A DNA stretch of 64,000 bases from Halocynthiibacter sp. SDUM655004 (GTDB lineage: Bacteria; Pseudomonadota; Alphaproteobacteria; Rhodobacterales; Rhodobacteraceae): positions 558,001 to 622,000 of the forward strand of contig NZ_JAPDUG010000002.1 in NCBI RefSeq assembly GCF_026015885.1, read 5' to 3'. The notes beneath the pieces were generated by a model, which was given only the letters and a program-made list of their open reading frames with translations, was not told the origin of the DNA and did no database searches. This document shows, in pieces, positions 26,073 through 35,468 of this stretch. Both the position numbers and the translations under genes were made by a program. Each line of letters opens with the position of its first letter. Within the stretch, counting starts at the first letter, position 1.

Positions 26073-26684
26073 ATGTCCACCCCCCTCCTGACTCGTAAGA
26101 AGAATCGTCCGGTGCATGGCATTTCGTTTCTGGATGACTTGTCGCTGACACCATGCCGCGCTCATGAAATCTGCGGCAGCGCCCGTAAGACATTGGCGCT
26201 TATAATTGCGCGCGCAACCGAGGGGCCTGTATTCTGGGTTCATCCTCGGTGGGACAATGAACAGCTCAATCCCGCTGGCGTTCTGGAGTTTATTGACCCA
26301 TCCCGCCTTGTTTTGGTGGCAACCTCCAACACCGGAGATTTGCTTGGCAGCATCGAAGAAGTCCTGCGCGCAGGTGTTGTGCCACTTGTGGTTGGCTTGC
26401 TGCCGGAACTCCCTGGCTTGACCGCAGTACGCCGCCTGCATCTGGCCGCCGCCGCTGGCGCCAAAGATCACAGCACCCGCCCGCTTGCCTTGTTGCTCAC
26501 GTCCGGCAATGGCGGCGCACAAGGCTGTGAAACGCGATGGTTCATGGAGCAGGATTACAAAACCGATTCCGCAGGGTGGCATCTCGAACGTCGCCGCGCA
26601 CGTATGGCGCCACCAAAAGCATGGCATGTCACGCGGCGCCAAAACGATTTCACGTTAGAACCCGCACAATTGCGCATGTATTAA
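26073..26684 (+). CDS. ImuA-like protein (RecA-fold), solitary
   Basis: A 203-residue protein resembling ImuA, the RecA-like accessory of the ImuB/DnaE2 mutasome. Family-like features are GPVFWVHPRW near residue 51, the VLRAG motif near 96, and a C-terminal stretch ending in ERRRARMAPPKAWHV. A clear P-loop is not seen. ImuA is usually followed by imuB and dnaE2, and neither is here; a tRNA-Leu and putR follow instead. It could be a stand-alone SOS accessory or a divergent relative. Confidence is moderate because the match rests on scattered motifs. Confidence 0.6.
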   Translation: MSTPLLTRKKNRPVHGISFLDDLSLTPCRAHEICGSARKTLALIIARATEGPVFWVHPRWDNEQLNPAGVLEFIDPSRLVLVATSNTGDLLGSIEEVLRAGVVPLVVGLLPELPGLTAVRRLHLAAAAGAKDHSTRPLALLLTSGNGGAQGCETRWFMEQDYKTDSAGWHLERRRARMAPPKAWHVTRRQNDFTLEPAQLRMY

Positions 26685-26731
26685 GCGGTACAGAGCCCTG
26701 ACATTGGGCACAAACTATTCTGAAACAAAGG

Positions 26732-26817
26732 TGGTAGGGGCGACGGGACTCGAACCCGTAAGCCATTTCCGGCGAGGGATTTTAAGTCCCTTGTGTATAC
26801 CATTCCACCACGCCCCC
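26732..26817 (-). tRNA. tRNA-Leu (anticodon TAA)
   Basis: Read on the minus strand, the 7-bp acceptor GGGGGCG pairs with CGCCCCT, followed by A and an encoded CCA. The anticodon stem GGGAC/ATCCC holds the loop with TAA, and a long variable arm (CGCCGGAAATGGC region) marks a class II leucine tRNA. The T-arm contains GGGTTCGAGTCCC. Length is 86 nt including CCA. It lies between the ImuA-like gene and putR. Confidence 0.96.
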
Positions 26818-26936
26818 AAAAGCCGCAAGCGGCTCGATTTGGCCAACAAGTGGCACAAGATTGCATGCGTGTCCAGAGCTCAGCCCTTCGTAATCGCACT
26901 CAGCTAAACTTGCATCGAGCAACGTCGGAAAAACGC

Positions 26937-27401
26937 CTAGGATTGCCAACGCCCGCCCTCTTTCACAGCCTGCATCGCAACATGCGTACTTGTGTGCGAA
27001 ACAAAAGGAAGCGCGGAAATACGACCACCAAGAACATCACGATAATCTTTCATGTCATGGGTCCGCACTTTCAACAGGTAATCAAACTGACTCGCCAGCA
27101 TATAACACTCTTCCACCTCTGCGATTTGACGGACAGCTTCGTTGAATGCGGTGAGTGCCGCCTCGCGAGTATCGGTTAGGCGCACCTCAACAAAGGCAAC
27201 GTGATCTCGCCCAAGCTTGATCGGATCAAGAACAGCGCGGTAGCCAGAGATAATCCCTTCGCTTTCCAGTCGCTTTACCCGAAGCTGCGTTGGCGTCTTT
27301 GACAACCCTATGCGCTTTGCAAGATCGGTAATGCTGATCCGTCCGTTTGCACTGAGAACGGATAGTATTTTCTCATCAAAGGAATCCAAGTCTTGCATCA
27401 T
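26937..27401 (-). CDS. putR: Lrp/AsnC-family regulator, probable PutR
   Basis: A 154-residue regulator with an N-terminal HTH (about residues 10-60, ISITDLAKRIGLSKTPTQLR) and a C-terminal RAM ligand domain. It is divergent from putA with 108 bp between. In Rhodobacter-type organisms this neighbour (PutR) activates putA in response to proline. The intergenic DNA is strikingly A+T-rich, as expected for Lrp-type binding. The PutA protein here lacks its own DNA-binding domain, which supports the need for a separate regulator. Confidence 0.9.
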   Translation of the reverse strand: MMQDLDSFDEKILSVLSANGRISITDLAKRIGLSKTPTQLRVKRLESEGIISGYRAVLDPIKLGRDHVAFVEVRLTDTREAALTAFNEAVRQIAEVEECYMLASQFDYLLKVRTHDMKDYRDVLGGRISALPFVSHTSTHVAMQAVKEGGRWQS

Positions 27402-27509
27402 TCACTCCAGCACAGGGTAAAAAATTGGGCAAAATTTCTACATTTTGAGAAAATATAGAGAATATCTCCAAAAACAACATGGCATAATTAGGAAAACGAA
27501 AGGCACGCC

Positions 27510-30500
27510 ATGTCTGATCTCTCCCAATTGCGCCAAAACATCGTAAACGCCACATACGCCGACGAGCACGCTACCCTTGCCAGTTTGCGCGACATTGCGG
27601 ACCTAAGCGAAGAGGCGCGCAAGCTGATCTCCACGGAAGCCACCCAAACTGTGCGCAGGCTTCGGGCGTCGTCCAAACCGGGGTTGATGGAAGTCTTCCT
27701 TGCTGAATACGGCCTTTCAACCGAAGAAGGCATAGCGCTTATGTGTTTAGCCGAAGCGCTTCTGCGTGTGCCAGACGCGCCTACCGTGGACGCGCTCATC
27801 GAAGATAAGATCGCCCCGTCCGATTGGGGCAAGCACCTTGGCAAAGCCGCCTCCTCTCTTGTGAACGCTTCCACTTGGGCGCTCATGCTCACGGGCCGGG
27901 TTCTCGAGCCGACGGATAAGAGCATAGCCGGCGTTTTGCGCGGCGCGGTTCAGCGTTTGGGCGATCCGGTCATTCGCGTCGCCGTTAAGCGCGCAGTAAA
28001 GGAGATGGCCCGCCAATTCGTTCTTGGGGAAACCATCGAAGGCGCAATGGAGCGCGGACAGGCGATGGTCGATACGGGGTATCGCTATTCTTTCGACATG
28101 CTCGGTGAAGCGGCCCTGACCGAAGCGGACGCCAAGGTGCATTTCAACCACTACGCCAACGCAATCACCGAAATCGGCGTGCAGGATGACCCGATCAGTG
28201 GCGCAGGAATTTCAGTCAAGCTCTCGGCAATTTTTCCACGCTACGAACCCGCGCAGGAAGCCCTGGTGATGTCGAAACTTCTGCCGCGTGTGCGCACCTT
28301 GGCGAATATGGCGAAAACCAACAACATGGGCTTCACCATCGACGCTGAGGAAGCCAATCGTCTGGATCTATCCCTTAAAATCATCGAAGCCTTGCTGCGC
28401 GATCCTGATCTTGCAGAATGGGACGGGCTGGGCGTTGTAGTGCAAGCATATGGACAGCGCGCGCGCCACGTTATCGATTGGCTCGCTGCGCTTTGCGAGG
28501 AACAGGATCGTAAGATCACTCTGCGGTTGGTCAAGGGCGCATATTGGGACAGCGAGATCAAGCACGCTCAAGAGCTTGGCCTTTCTGCGTTTCCGGTTTT
28601 CACATCCAAATCCGCGACAGACATTTCCTACATAGCCTGCGCCAAACGGTTGTTGTCTTACAATGACCGCATCTTCGCGCAGTTTGCCACGCACAATGCC
28701 CACACGATCACTGCAATTCGCCATATCGCACCACCGAACACAAATTTCGAGTTTCAACGTCTACACGGGATGGGCGAAGCACTTCACGACCTGACCCGCG
28801 ACGATTTCGGCACAGATTGCCGTATTTATGCGCCCGTCGGCACCCATCGCGATTTGTTGGCATATCTCGTGCGGAGGCTCTTGGAAAATGGCGCCAATAG
28901 TTCATTTGTGAATCAGGTGGTCGACGAGGATGTTCCTCCGGAGACAGTCGTTGCTGATCCTTTTGAGGCTGAAGCTGCACCGGCCCTGACCAAGGGCACC
29001 GAGTTATTTGAACCAGAACGGAAAAACTCGGCGGGTATCGATCTTGACTTTGCACTCGCATCAAAAGAGCTGCTGCGCCATCGTGATGAATTCATGCAGA
29101 AAACCTATACATTCGGCGCTGGTTCTAACGGCGAAACGGCACATTCCCTCAATCCATTCGACCCAAACGATTGTGTTGGGCATGTTCACGAGTCCAGCCC
29201 CTCTGACATCGAGAATGCACTCAAGCAAGCCGAGCTTTGGGACGCGCCAGCCTCAGAGCGTAAGCAAACACTCGATCGCGCAGCCGCGCTTTTCGAGGAA
29301 AACACAGCCGAAATATTCGCATTGCTATGCCGTGAGGCAGCGAAAACCGTTCCGGACAGTTTAGCCGAACTTCGTGAAGCCGTGGATTTCTTGCGCTACT
29401 ACGGCGCGCAAGCGTTGTCTCACACGAACCCGCCCGTCGGGACATTCACTTGCATCTCGCCATGGAATTTCCCGCTGGCCATCTTCACAGGACAAATCGC
29501 GGCGGCCCTCGCGACAGGCAACGCAGTATTGGCAAAGCCCGCTGAAGACACCCCTCTCATTGCTGCCTATGCCGTTGATCTACTGCATAAAGCGGGCGTG
29601 CCAGAAAACGTTCTGCAATTGATACCTGGCCAAGGAGCTAGCGTAGGAGCGGCACTTGTTTCTGACCCACGCGTGGATGGCGTTTGCTTTACTGGCTCAA
29701 CAGCCACCGCTCTGCGCATCCGCTCTGCAATGGCCGAAAACCTCGCCCCGGGTGCGCCACTAATTGCGGAAACCGGAGGGCTGAACGCGATGATTATCGA
29801 CAGCACAGCGCTTCTTGAGCAAGCGGTTACTGATGTTATTGCGAGCGCCTTCCAATCCGCGGGGCAACGGTGCTCGGCTCTAAGGTGCGTCTATGTACAG
29901 GAGGAGGTCGCGGAACGCTTCACCAAAATGCTTACGGGCGCTATGGATTTGCTTTCATTGGGAAATCCCTCCCTACTGCAAACCGATATCGGCCCTGTTA
30001 TTAACCTAGCCGCACAACAGAAAATCCAGAGCTATGTTGCCGCCGCCAGATCGGAGGGGCGCATTATCAAAGAGCTTCCGGCACCGTCTGTCGGCCATTT
30101 CGTGGCACCGGTATTGATATCTACCCCACTTGGCGTGAAGCAAATGGAAGAGGAAATCTTTGGGCCAGTATTACATCTTGCAACATTCAAATCCGGTGCA
30201 ATTGATGAGGTATTGGACGCAGTTAATGCAAGCGGCTACGGCCTGACCTTCGGGTTGCACAGCCGGATCGACTCCCGAGTAGCTGAGGTGCAAGAAAAGC
30301 TTCACGTCGGAAACATTTATGTAAACCGCAATCAGATTGGTGCGATCGTAGGAAGCCAACCCTTCGGCGGCGAAGGTCTATCAGGAACTGGACCGAAGGC
30401 GGGCGGACCGAACTATCTTGCGCGTTTCACCTCGCATTCCGCTCCTATCATTGAGGATGCCGAAGAGTTTGAGCCGATCGAAACCGTGCAAGCAAAAATC

Positions 30501-30905
30501 AATGTTGCCAATGTAAGCACATCAATCGATCTTCAAATCCTCCCTGGCCCAACGGGCGAAGCGAACACACTTACCGCTTCGCCTCGCGCACCGGTTTTGT
30601 GTCTCGGACCGGGGATAGAGGCGCAAAAGGCCCAAGCAGAGGCCGTAGAAGCCTTAGGTGGCATTGCAGTTGCTGCAACGGTGCAACCCGCCGATCTTGC
30701 CGAACTCACGGGTTTCTCTGGCGCAATCTACTGGGGCCAAAATGCACGACCTTACGTGAAGGCGCTTGCGTCTCGGTCCGGTCCGATATTGCCGCTTATC
30801 ACCGGACATCCCGATGCTGGGCATGTTTTGCACGAGCGCCACCTGTGTGTTGATACAACCGCCGCAGGCGGAAACGCCGCATTGCTGGCGGGCCAGACAC
30901 CGTAA
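27510..30905 (+). CDS. putA: Bifunctional proline dehydrogenase / L-glutamate gamma-semialdehyde dehydrogenase
   Basis: A 1131-residue two-step enzyme that turns proline into glutamate. Residues about 140-450 form the FAD-dependent proline dehydrogenase barrel (ISVKLSAI, TLRLVKGAYWD, TFATHN-like FATHNAHT). Residues about 540-1000 form the aldehyde dehydrogenase, with catalytic Cys788 in SAGQRCSALR and Glu754 in ETGGLNA. The remaining C-terminal part matches the conserved substrate-channel lid domain of long PutAs. There is no N-terminal ribbon-helix-helix, so it is a non-autoregulating type controlled by the divergent Lrp-type protein. Confidence 0.97.
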   Translation: MSDLSQLRQNIVNATYADEHATLASLRDIADLSEEARKLISTEATQTVRRLRASSKPGLMEVFLAEYGLSTEEGIALMCLAEALLRVPDAPTVDALIEDKIAPSDWGKHLGKAASSLVNASTWALMLTGRVLEPTDKSIAGVLRGAVQRLGDPVIRVAVKRAVKEMARQFVLGETIEGAMERGQAMVDTGYRYSFDMLGEAALTEADAKVHFNHYANAITEIGVQDDPISGAGISVKLSAIFPRYEPAQEALVMSKLLPRVRTLANMAKTNNMGFTIDAEEANRLDLSLKIIEALLRDPDLAEWDGLGVVVQAYGQRARHVIDWLAALCEEQDRKITLRLVKGAYWDSEIKHAQELGLSAFPVFTSKSATDISYIACAKRLLSYNDRIFAQFATHNAHTITAIRHIAPPNTNFEFQRLHGMGEALHDLTRDDFGTDCRIYAPVGTHRDLLAYLVRRLLENGANSSFVNQVVDEDVPPETVVADPFEAEAAPALTKGTELFEPERKNSAGIDLDFALASKELLRHRDEFMQKTYTFGAGSNGETAHSLNPFDPNDCVGHVHESSPSDIENALKQAELWDAPASERKQTLDRAAALFEENTAEIFALLCREAAKTVPDSLAELREAVDFLRYYGAQALSHTNPPVGTFTCISPWNFPLAIFTGQIAAALATGNAVLAKPAEDTPLIAAYAVDLLHKAGVPENVLQLIPGQGASVGAALVSDPRVDGVCFTGSTATALRIRSAMAENLAPGAPLIAETGGLNAMIIDSTALLEQAVTDVIASAFQSAGQRCSALRCVYVQEEVAERFTKMLTGAMDLLSLGNPSLLQTDIGPVINLAAQQKIQSYVAAARSEGRIIKELPAPSVGHFVAPVLISTPLGVKQMEEEIFGPVLHLATFKSGAIDEVLDAVNASGYGLTFGLHSRIDSRVAEVQEKLHVGNIYVNRNQIGAIVGSQPFGGEGLSGTGPKAGGPNYLARFTSHSAPIIEDAEEFEPIETVQAKINVANVSTSIDLQILPGPTGEANTLTASPRAPVLCLGPGIEAQKAQAEAVEALGGIAVAATVQPADLAELTGFSGAIYWGQNARPYVKALASRSGPILPLITGHPDAGHVLHERHLCVDTTAAGGNAALLAGQTP

Positions 30906-30944
30906 ACCGCTTGACGGGCAGTCGCGGGTAGGCAATCTGGCACT

Positions 30945-31691
30945 ATGTTTCCTATCCGCGATCACAACCCGTCACAGCGAACACCCTTTGTCACTTATGC
31001 ATTGATCGCGATAAATATCGTGGTCTTCCTGTCATACTGGCAATACCTTGACGACCCTCGCGTGATTAATGCGTTTTTCTGGCGTTGGGCCATGGTGCCA
31101 CAGTTTGTTTTTGACGGCGCACAGCTTCATACCCCTATAACCAGCATGTTTTTACACGGAAGTTTCATGCATCTTGCGGGGAATATGCTTTTTTTGTGGG
31201 TGTTTGGCGACAATATGGAAGACGCGATGGGGCACATAGGCTTCCTCGCATTTTACCTTTTTGGCGGAATTGTAGCTGGGTTTTCACACGCTTTTGCCGA
31301 TCCAAGCTCAGTAATCCCTATGGTCGGGGCTTCGGGCGCAATCGCGGCAGTCATGGGTGGATATCTATTGCTCTATCCCAAAGCGCGCGTTGATGTTTTG
31401 TTTATCTTTATTGTGTTCTTTCGCATCTTCCCGATCCCTGCTTGGATCGTGCTTGGCGTGTGGTTCGGGCTGCAAGTTTTCAACGGATTCACAGCGGATT
31501 TGAACACAAGCGGCGTCGCATTCTGGGCTCATGCTGGTGGATTTGTGGCTGGTGTCATTATGACCGCACCGCTCTGGCTTCGCCTCGGAGCCACGAAATT
31601 CTGGGAGCGCAATGACGGCCATGCCCCACACCCAGAAACGGAATACAAACTTTCCAAAAGCTCTATTCCGCGTGTCACGCGTCGGAAATAG
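30945..31691 (+). CDS. Rhomboid-family intramembrane serine protease
   Basis: A 248-residue membrane protein with six to seven hydrophobic segments. The catalytic dyad is Ser130 in GASGA and His196 in WAHAGGF, and the HLAGNMLFLWVFG motif near residue 75 is diagnostic for rhomboids. It cleaves within transmembrane helices; the substrate is unknown. It follows putA by 39 bp in the same direction and ends at a bidirectional terminator shared with suhB. Confidence 0.93.
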   Translation: MFPIRDHNPSQRTPFVTYALIAINIVVFLSYWQYLDDPRVINAFFWRWAMVPQFVFDGAQLHTPITSMFLHGSFMHLAGNMLFLWVFGDNMEDAMGHIGFLAFYLFGGIVAGFSHAFADPSSVIPMVGASGAIAAVMGGYLLLYPKARVDVLFIFIVFFRIFPIPAWIVLGVWFGLQVFNGFTADLNTSGVAFWAHAGGFVAGVIMTAPLWLRLGATKFWERNDGHAPHPETEYKLSKSSIPRVTRRK

Positions 31692-31699
31692 ACACAAAA

Positions 31700-31722
31700 A
31701 AGGCGCGACCAAAGCGCGCCTT
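31700..31722. terminator. Bidirectional rho-independent terminator (rhomboid / suhB)
   Basis: A hairpin with arms AAGGCGCG and CGCGCCTT around a 7-nt loop. An A-run on its left side becomes a T-run on the minus strand, making it strong for suhB; on the plus strand TTCATTAAATTG follows the stem. It sits between two convergent genes. Confidence 0.85.
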
Positions 31723-31744
31723 CATTAAATTGTGTTCACGCAGT

Positions 31745-32530
31745 TTAGCCGCGAATGATCTTGGCAAAGCTGTCAAAGACCGGCTCGTTTGCACAGATTA
31801 CCGCGCCACTCTCAAGGATATTATTTTCTGGCTCAAGCGGTTCAACAAGGCCGCCCGCTTCACGCACCAACACAAGACCAGCTGCCATATCCCATGGCTT
31901 CAGGCGTCGTTCCCAGAAGCCGTCATACCGACCAGCAGCCACATAAGCGAGATCAAGCGCCGCAGCGCCCCAACGGCGCACTCCGGCACACGCAGGAAGA
32001 ATACGCGCCAGATCCTGCAGTGTTTCAGGCAGATCTGCGCGCCCAGCGAACGGAAGGCCGGTTGCATAGATCGTTTCGATCATACGATGACGTCCTGAAA
32101 CCCGAATACGGCTTTCGTTCATCCAAGCGCCCTGCCCTTTTTCGGCAAAGAATGTTTCATCTTTCGTCGGGTCATAGACAACACCGGCAACAATCTCGCC
32201 TTTGTGCTCAAGCGCAACAGAGACAGCCCAATGCGGTAGGCCATGCAGGAAGTTTGTGGTGCCATCGAGCGGATCAACAATCCAACGACGTGTTGGATCT
32301 GTTCCGGGAATCTCTTCGCTTTCCTCGGCGAGCCACCCGTAAGTCGGGCGCGCGCCCATAAGGTCTTCTTTGAGGATCGCTTCCGCAGAAATATCAGCTT
32401 TCGACACGAAGTCTCCGGCGCCCTTCACAGACACCTGCAGGTTCTCTACTTCGCGAAAATCCTTGGCGAGGCTGCGGCCTGCACGGCGGGCGGCTTTCAC
32501 CATAATGTTGAGATTTGCACTGCCGATCAT
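31745..32530 (-). CDS. suhB: Inositol-1-monophosphatase family protein
   Basis: A 261-residue Mg2+-dependent phosphatase. Signature motifs are AEESEEIPG, WIVDPLDGTTNFLHG near residue 80 and the C-terminal WDMAAG near 205, which together form the two-metal site. The ATG at 32530 with GGAG upstream gives the normal family length. It removes phosphate from myo-inositol 1-phosphate or related substrates, and in E. coli SuhB also acts in rRNA antitermination. It is followed by the strong terminator at 31700-31722. Confidence 0.93.
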   Translation of the reverse strand: MIGSANLNIMVKAARRAGRSLAKDFREVENLQVSVKGAGDFVSKADISAEAILKEDLMGARPTYGWLAEESEEIPGTDPTRRWIVDPLDGTTNFLHGLPHWAVSVALEHKGEIVAGVVYDPTKDETFFAEKGQGAWMNESRIRVSGRHRMIETIYATGLPFAGRADLPETLQDLARILPACAGVRRWGAAALDLAYVAAGRYDGFWERRLKPWDMAAGLVLVREAGGLVEPLEPENNILESGAVICANEPVFDSFAKIIRG

Positions 32531-32602
32531 AGGGACACTCCTTGTTACGCCCGCGCATATACGCGCGGCACTGCCATTTGCCAAGGGCAAAGGGGGTTTT
32601 CG

Positions 32603-33520
32603 TTACGGCGAAGGCATTCCTCGCTGAAGTTTCACCGGCTCGGTCCGCGCCAATCGAATAAGATTGGACATATAAGGCTTGGCCGCATCATCGGTACGAA
32701 CGGCAGCATAGAGCCGTTTGGTTTTCCCGTCTTTGCCCAAGGGCCGCGTGACGTAATCGGAATTGTAACGAACTTCACGTACAACCCAATCCGGCAAAAC
32801 TGCGACCCCACGATTTGAAGCAACGAGCAGAAGAATAACCGCTGTAAGCTCAACCTGACGAACAGCAAGAGGTTCGACCTTGGCGGGTGTCAGAAGCTCG
32901 GTGAACACATCAAGCCGCGAGCGGTCCACCGGGTAGGTAATCAATGTTTCTCCGCGAAAATCCTCGGCTTCGATGTAATCTTTCTTCGCAAGCGGGTGGT
33001 TCACCGAGGCAAGAAAAACGGGCTCGTAGTCGAAAAGAGGATAGAATTCAACGCCTTCCAGCTTCTCCGGGTCCGAAGACACCACCAGATCAACACCTTC
33101 TTTCTGCAATGCAGGCAAAGCATCAAACGCAAGCCCCGGGCGGATATCGACGTCAACATCAGGCCAAGCCTTACGGAATTCTTCCAACACCGGAAACAGC
33201 CATTCAAAGCAAGCGTGGCACTCGATCGCGATATGAAGTCGGCCGCTTTTCCCAGAAAGGAGCCCTGCGAAATCCGCCTCAAGTGCTGCGACCTCGGGCA
33301 AAACTTTCTCCGCAAGCCGCAAGAGTTTCATCCCCGCAGCAGACAGCCGCAACGGTTTGGAACGGCGCACAAAAAGCTCTACCCCAGCCTGATCCTCAAG
33401 CCCTTTGACTTGGTGGCTCAGCGCCGATTGCGTGATGTTCAATACATCCGCCGCGCGCGCCAAACCGCCCGCCTCGTGAATTGCTTTTATTGTGCGTAGA
33501 TGTCGGAACTCCAAGTGCAT
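32603..33520 (-). CDS. metR: LysR-family regulator of methionine synthesis
   Basis: A 305-residue LysR-type protein with HTH at about residues 19-42 (LARAADVLNITQSALSHQVK) and a C-terminal effector domain. Sequence (MHLEFRHLRTIKAIHEAGGL) and its divergent position beside metF identify it as MetR, which responds to homocysteine. A perfect TGAA-N5-TTCA MetR box lies 34 bp upstream of its start, between it and metF. It probably controls both genes from that site. Confidence 0.93.
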   Translation of the reverse strand: MHLEFRHLRTIKAIHEAGGLARAADVLNITQSALSHQVKGLEDQAGVELFVRRSKPLRLSAAGMKLLRLAEKVLPEVAALEADFAGLLSGKSGRLHIAIECHACFEWLFPVLEEFRKAWPDVDVDIRPGLAFDALPALQKEGVDLVVSSDPEKLEGVEFYPLFDYEPVFLASVNHPLAKKDYIEAEDFRGETLITYPVDRSRLDVFTELLTPAKVEPLAVRQVELTAVILLLVASNRGVAVLPDWVVREVRYNSDYVTRPLGKDGKTKRLYAAVRTDDAAKPYMSNLIRLARTEPVKLQRGMPSP

Positions 33521-33553
33521 TATGCACGTGCCTCATATTAATCTTGAGAATTA

Positions 33554-33566
33554 TGAATTTGTTTCA
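33554..33566. promoter_or_regulatory. MetR binding site
   Basis: The sequence TGAATTTGTTTCA matches the known MetR consensus TGAA-N5-TTCA exactly. It lies 34 bp before the metR start and 49 bp before the metF start in the shared divergent promoter region. A weaker flanking half-site (TTGAGAA) lies directly to its left. Confidence 0.8.
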
Positions 33567-33614
33567 CAAATGGAGATATGTGACAAGGGGCCAGCAAACA
33601 AGGATAGAATCGCA

Positions 33615-34502
33615 ATGACCGCCGCCACGACCGCCCCGAAAACACCACGCATCTCTTTCGAGTTTTTCCCACCGCAGTCGCTTGAAGCGTCATTTCGGCT
33701 TTGGGACACAGTGCGCGCGCTCGCGCCTCTGGCGCCGAGTTTTTCATCGGTCACTTATGGCGCAGGCGGCACAACTCGTGATCTGACCCATGAAGCGGTT
33801 GCCACGATCCACAAGAATTACGGCCTGAACGTCGCCGCGCACCTGACATGTGTTGACGCAACGCGCGAAGAAACGCTGAAAATCGCCAATTCCTATGCAG
33901 ACGTTGGTGTCAAAGAGATTGTTGCCCTGCGTGGTGATGCACCCAAAGGCGCGGACAAATTCACGCCGCACCCCGAAGGGTTTGCGGATGCCTGTGAACT
34001 CATCGAAGCACTGTCCGACACAGGAAAATTCAAAATTCGCGTTGGAGCATATCCAGAGCCGCACCCCGATGCGCCAAATGCCCAAGCCGATGTTGACTGG
34101 CTGAAACGCAAAATTGACGCTGGAGCAGATTCCGCGATCACGCAGTTCTTCTTCGAAGCCGATACGTTCTTCCGTTTCCGTGATCGTTGCGAGAAAGCCG
34201 GAATTGATGCGCCAATCATTCCAGGCATCCTCCCAATCCAAAGCTGGGCCGGAACACAAAGGTTTGCGGCGCGTTGCGGCACATCTGTTCCAAGCTGGGT
34301 TGCCGATGCGTTTGAGAAGGCAGAGCGCGATGATCGCACAGAGCTTCTCGCTACTTCGCTCTGCACAGAATTGTGCAGCGAACTGATCGACGGGGGCGTC
34401 GAAGATTTGCACTTCTATACGCTCAACCGCCCAGAACGGACACGCGACGTGTGCCATGCACTTGGCATTACACCGGAAGCGTCGCTCGAAAACGTCGCGT
34501 AA
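33615..34502 (+). CDS. metF: Methylenetetrahydrofolate reductase
   Basis: A 295-residue flavoenzyme that makes 5-methyl-THF for methionine synthesis. The start MTAATTAPKTPRISFEFFPPQS contains the FEFFPP signature, followed by VTYGAGGTTR and ALRGD (residues about 45-105) and the SAITQFFFEAD region. The ATG at 33615 is chosen because upstream in-frame ATGs run into the metR promoter and gene. It is divergent from metR with a MetR box between. Cobalamin-dependent MetH or other partners are not in the window. Confidence 0.96.
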   Translation: MTAATTAPKTPRISFEFFPPQSLEASFRLWDTVRALAPLAPSFSSVTYGAGGTTRDLTHEAVATIHKNYGLNVAAHLTCVDATREETLKIANSYADVGVKEIVALRGDAPKGADKFTPHPEGFADACELIEALSDTGKFKIRVGAYPEPHPDAPNAQADVDWLKRKIDAGADSAITQFFFEADTFFRFRDRCEKAGIDAPIIPGILPIQSWAGTQRFAARCGTSVPSWVADAFEKAERDDRTELLATSLCTELCSELIDGGVEDLHFYTLNRPERTRDVCHALGITPEASLENVA

Positions 34503-34583
34503 CCGACTTTTCGCGGCTTTCCATTTCGTCGTTCCACACCTAGGCTTCCCCTCAACTACATTGAGAATTGAAGGGGGAGCGAT

Positions 34584-35063
34584 ATGAGCCAGTCGCCCAT
34601 AAAAGTATCGAGCACAGAGGACATCCTCTCGATGTCGGGGCTTGAATACATGCAAGAAATGCTTGCTGGAAATGTAAGCCCACCGCCGATATCCGGCGTT
34701 ATGAACTATCGCATTGTCGAAGTCTCCGAAGGCAATGTTGCCTTTCGCGGAACCCCGCTTCATAACCACCGCAATCCATGGGGCGCTGTACATGGCGGCT
34801 GGTACGGCACGATCCTGGATACCTGTATGGGCTGTGCCGTGATGACAATGCTCCCTAAAGGGTCGGCCTATACAACGCTGGAATACAAGGTGAATATCAC
34901 CCGCTCTATTCCACTTGGCATGGAAGTCGAAGCTCGCGGGACAAGTCAGCACGCAGGGCGGTCCACAGGTATTTCCAGAGGTGAAATACGCGGAGTCGAA
35001 GATGGTAAACTCTACGCCACGGCCTCGACGACTTGCCTTGTCATGACGCCAAGCAAATCATAA
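34584..35063 (+). CDS. PaaI-family hotdog-fold thioesterase
   Basis: A 159-residue hotdog-fold protein. The conserved HNHRNPWGAVHGGWYGTILD segment near residues 56-75 holds the typical HGG turn and the catalytic acid of PaaI/YdiI-type acyl-CoA thioesterases. GGGGGAGC stands before the start. It is followed 18 bp later by a GFA-family gene in the same direction. The acyl-CoA hydrolysed is unknown. Confidence 0.87.
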   Translation: MSQSPIKVSSTEDILSMSGLEYMQEMLAGNVSPPPISGVMNYRIVEVSEGNVAFRGTPLHNHRNPWGAVHGGWYGTILDTCMGCAVMTMLPKGSAYTTLEYKVNITRSIPLGMEVEARGTSQHAGRSTGISRGEIRGVEDGKLYATASTTCLVMTPSKS

Positions 35064-35081
35064 CGGGAATAGGACATTCAG

Positions 35082-35468
35082 ATGGCACACACCGGTTCTT
35101 GCCTTTGCGGCGCAATTACCTTTGAGATTTCAGGTTCTCTATCCGCTCCCGACGCATGCCATTGCACTATGTGCCGCAAGACCTCTGGTCATTTCTGGGC
35201 TTCGACCGATATAGACAAATCCGCGCTCAACATCACGGATGTCTCCTCGCTCAAGTGGTTCCAATCCTCCGCGAAAGTCAGACGCGGATTTTGCGAGACT
35301 TGCGGATCAAGTCTGTTTTGGGAGCCTTTGAACAACTCAGGCAAAATTGCGGTTGCTATGGGCGCGATAAATCAACCCACTGGAATTAAGTTGGGCATGC
35401 ATATCTTCACGGCCGAAAAAGGGGACTATTATGACATCAAAGATGGATTGCCCCAAAACGCGACCTAA
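35082..35468 (+). CDS. GFA/CENP-V family zinc protein
   Basis: A 128-residue protein of the glutathione-dependent formaldehyde-activating (GFA) family. The metal-binding cysteines are in GSCLCGAITF, CHCTMCRKTSGH and GFCETCGSSLFW, giving one structural and one catalytic zinc site. The family name comes from a founder member; most relatives have no proven activity. It is probably cotranscribed with the thioesterase upstream and its end overlaps the DUF2235 gene by 4 bp in convergent orientation. Confidence 0.87.
   Translation: MAHTGSCLCGAITFEISGSLSAPDACHCTMCRKTSGHFWASTDIDKSALNITDVSSLKWFQSSAKVRRGFCETCGSSLFWEPLNNSGKIAVAMGAINQPTGIKLGMHIFTAEKGDYYDIKDGLPQNAT

Noticed and set aside
33744-34952. Long open frame of 402 codons on the minus strand opposite metF and the thioesterase gene
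   Set aside because: It is antisense to metF over most of its length, has no recognisable motif and is a codon-bias shadow.
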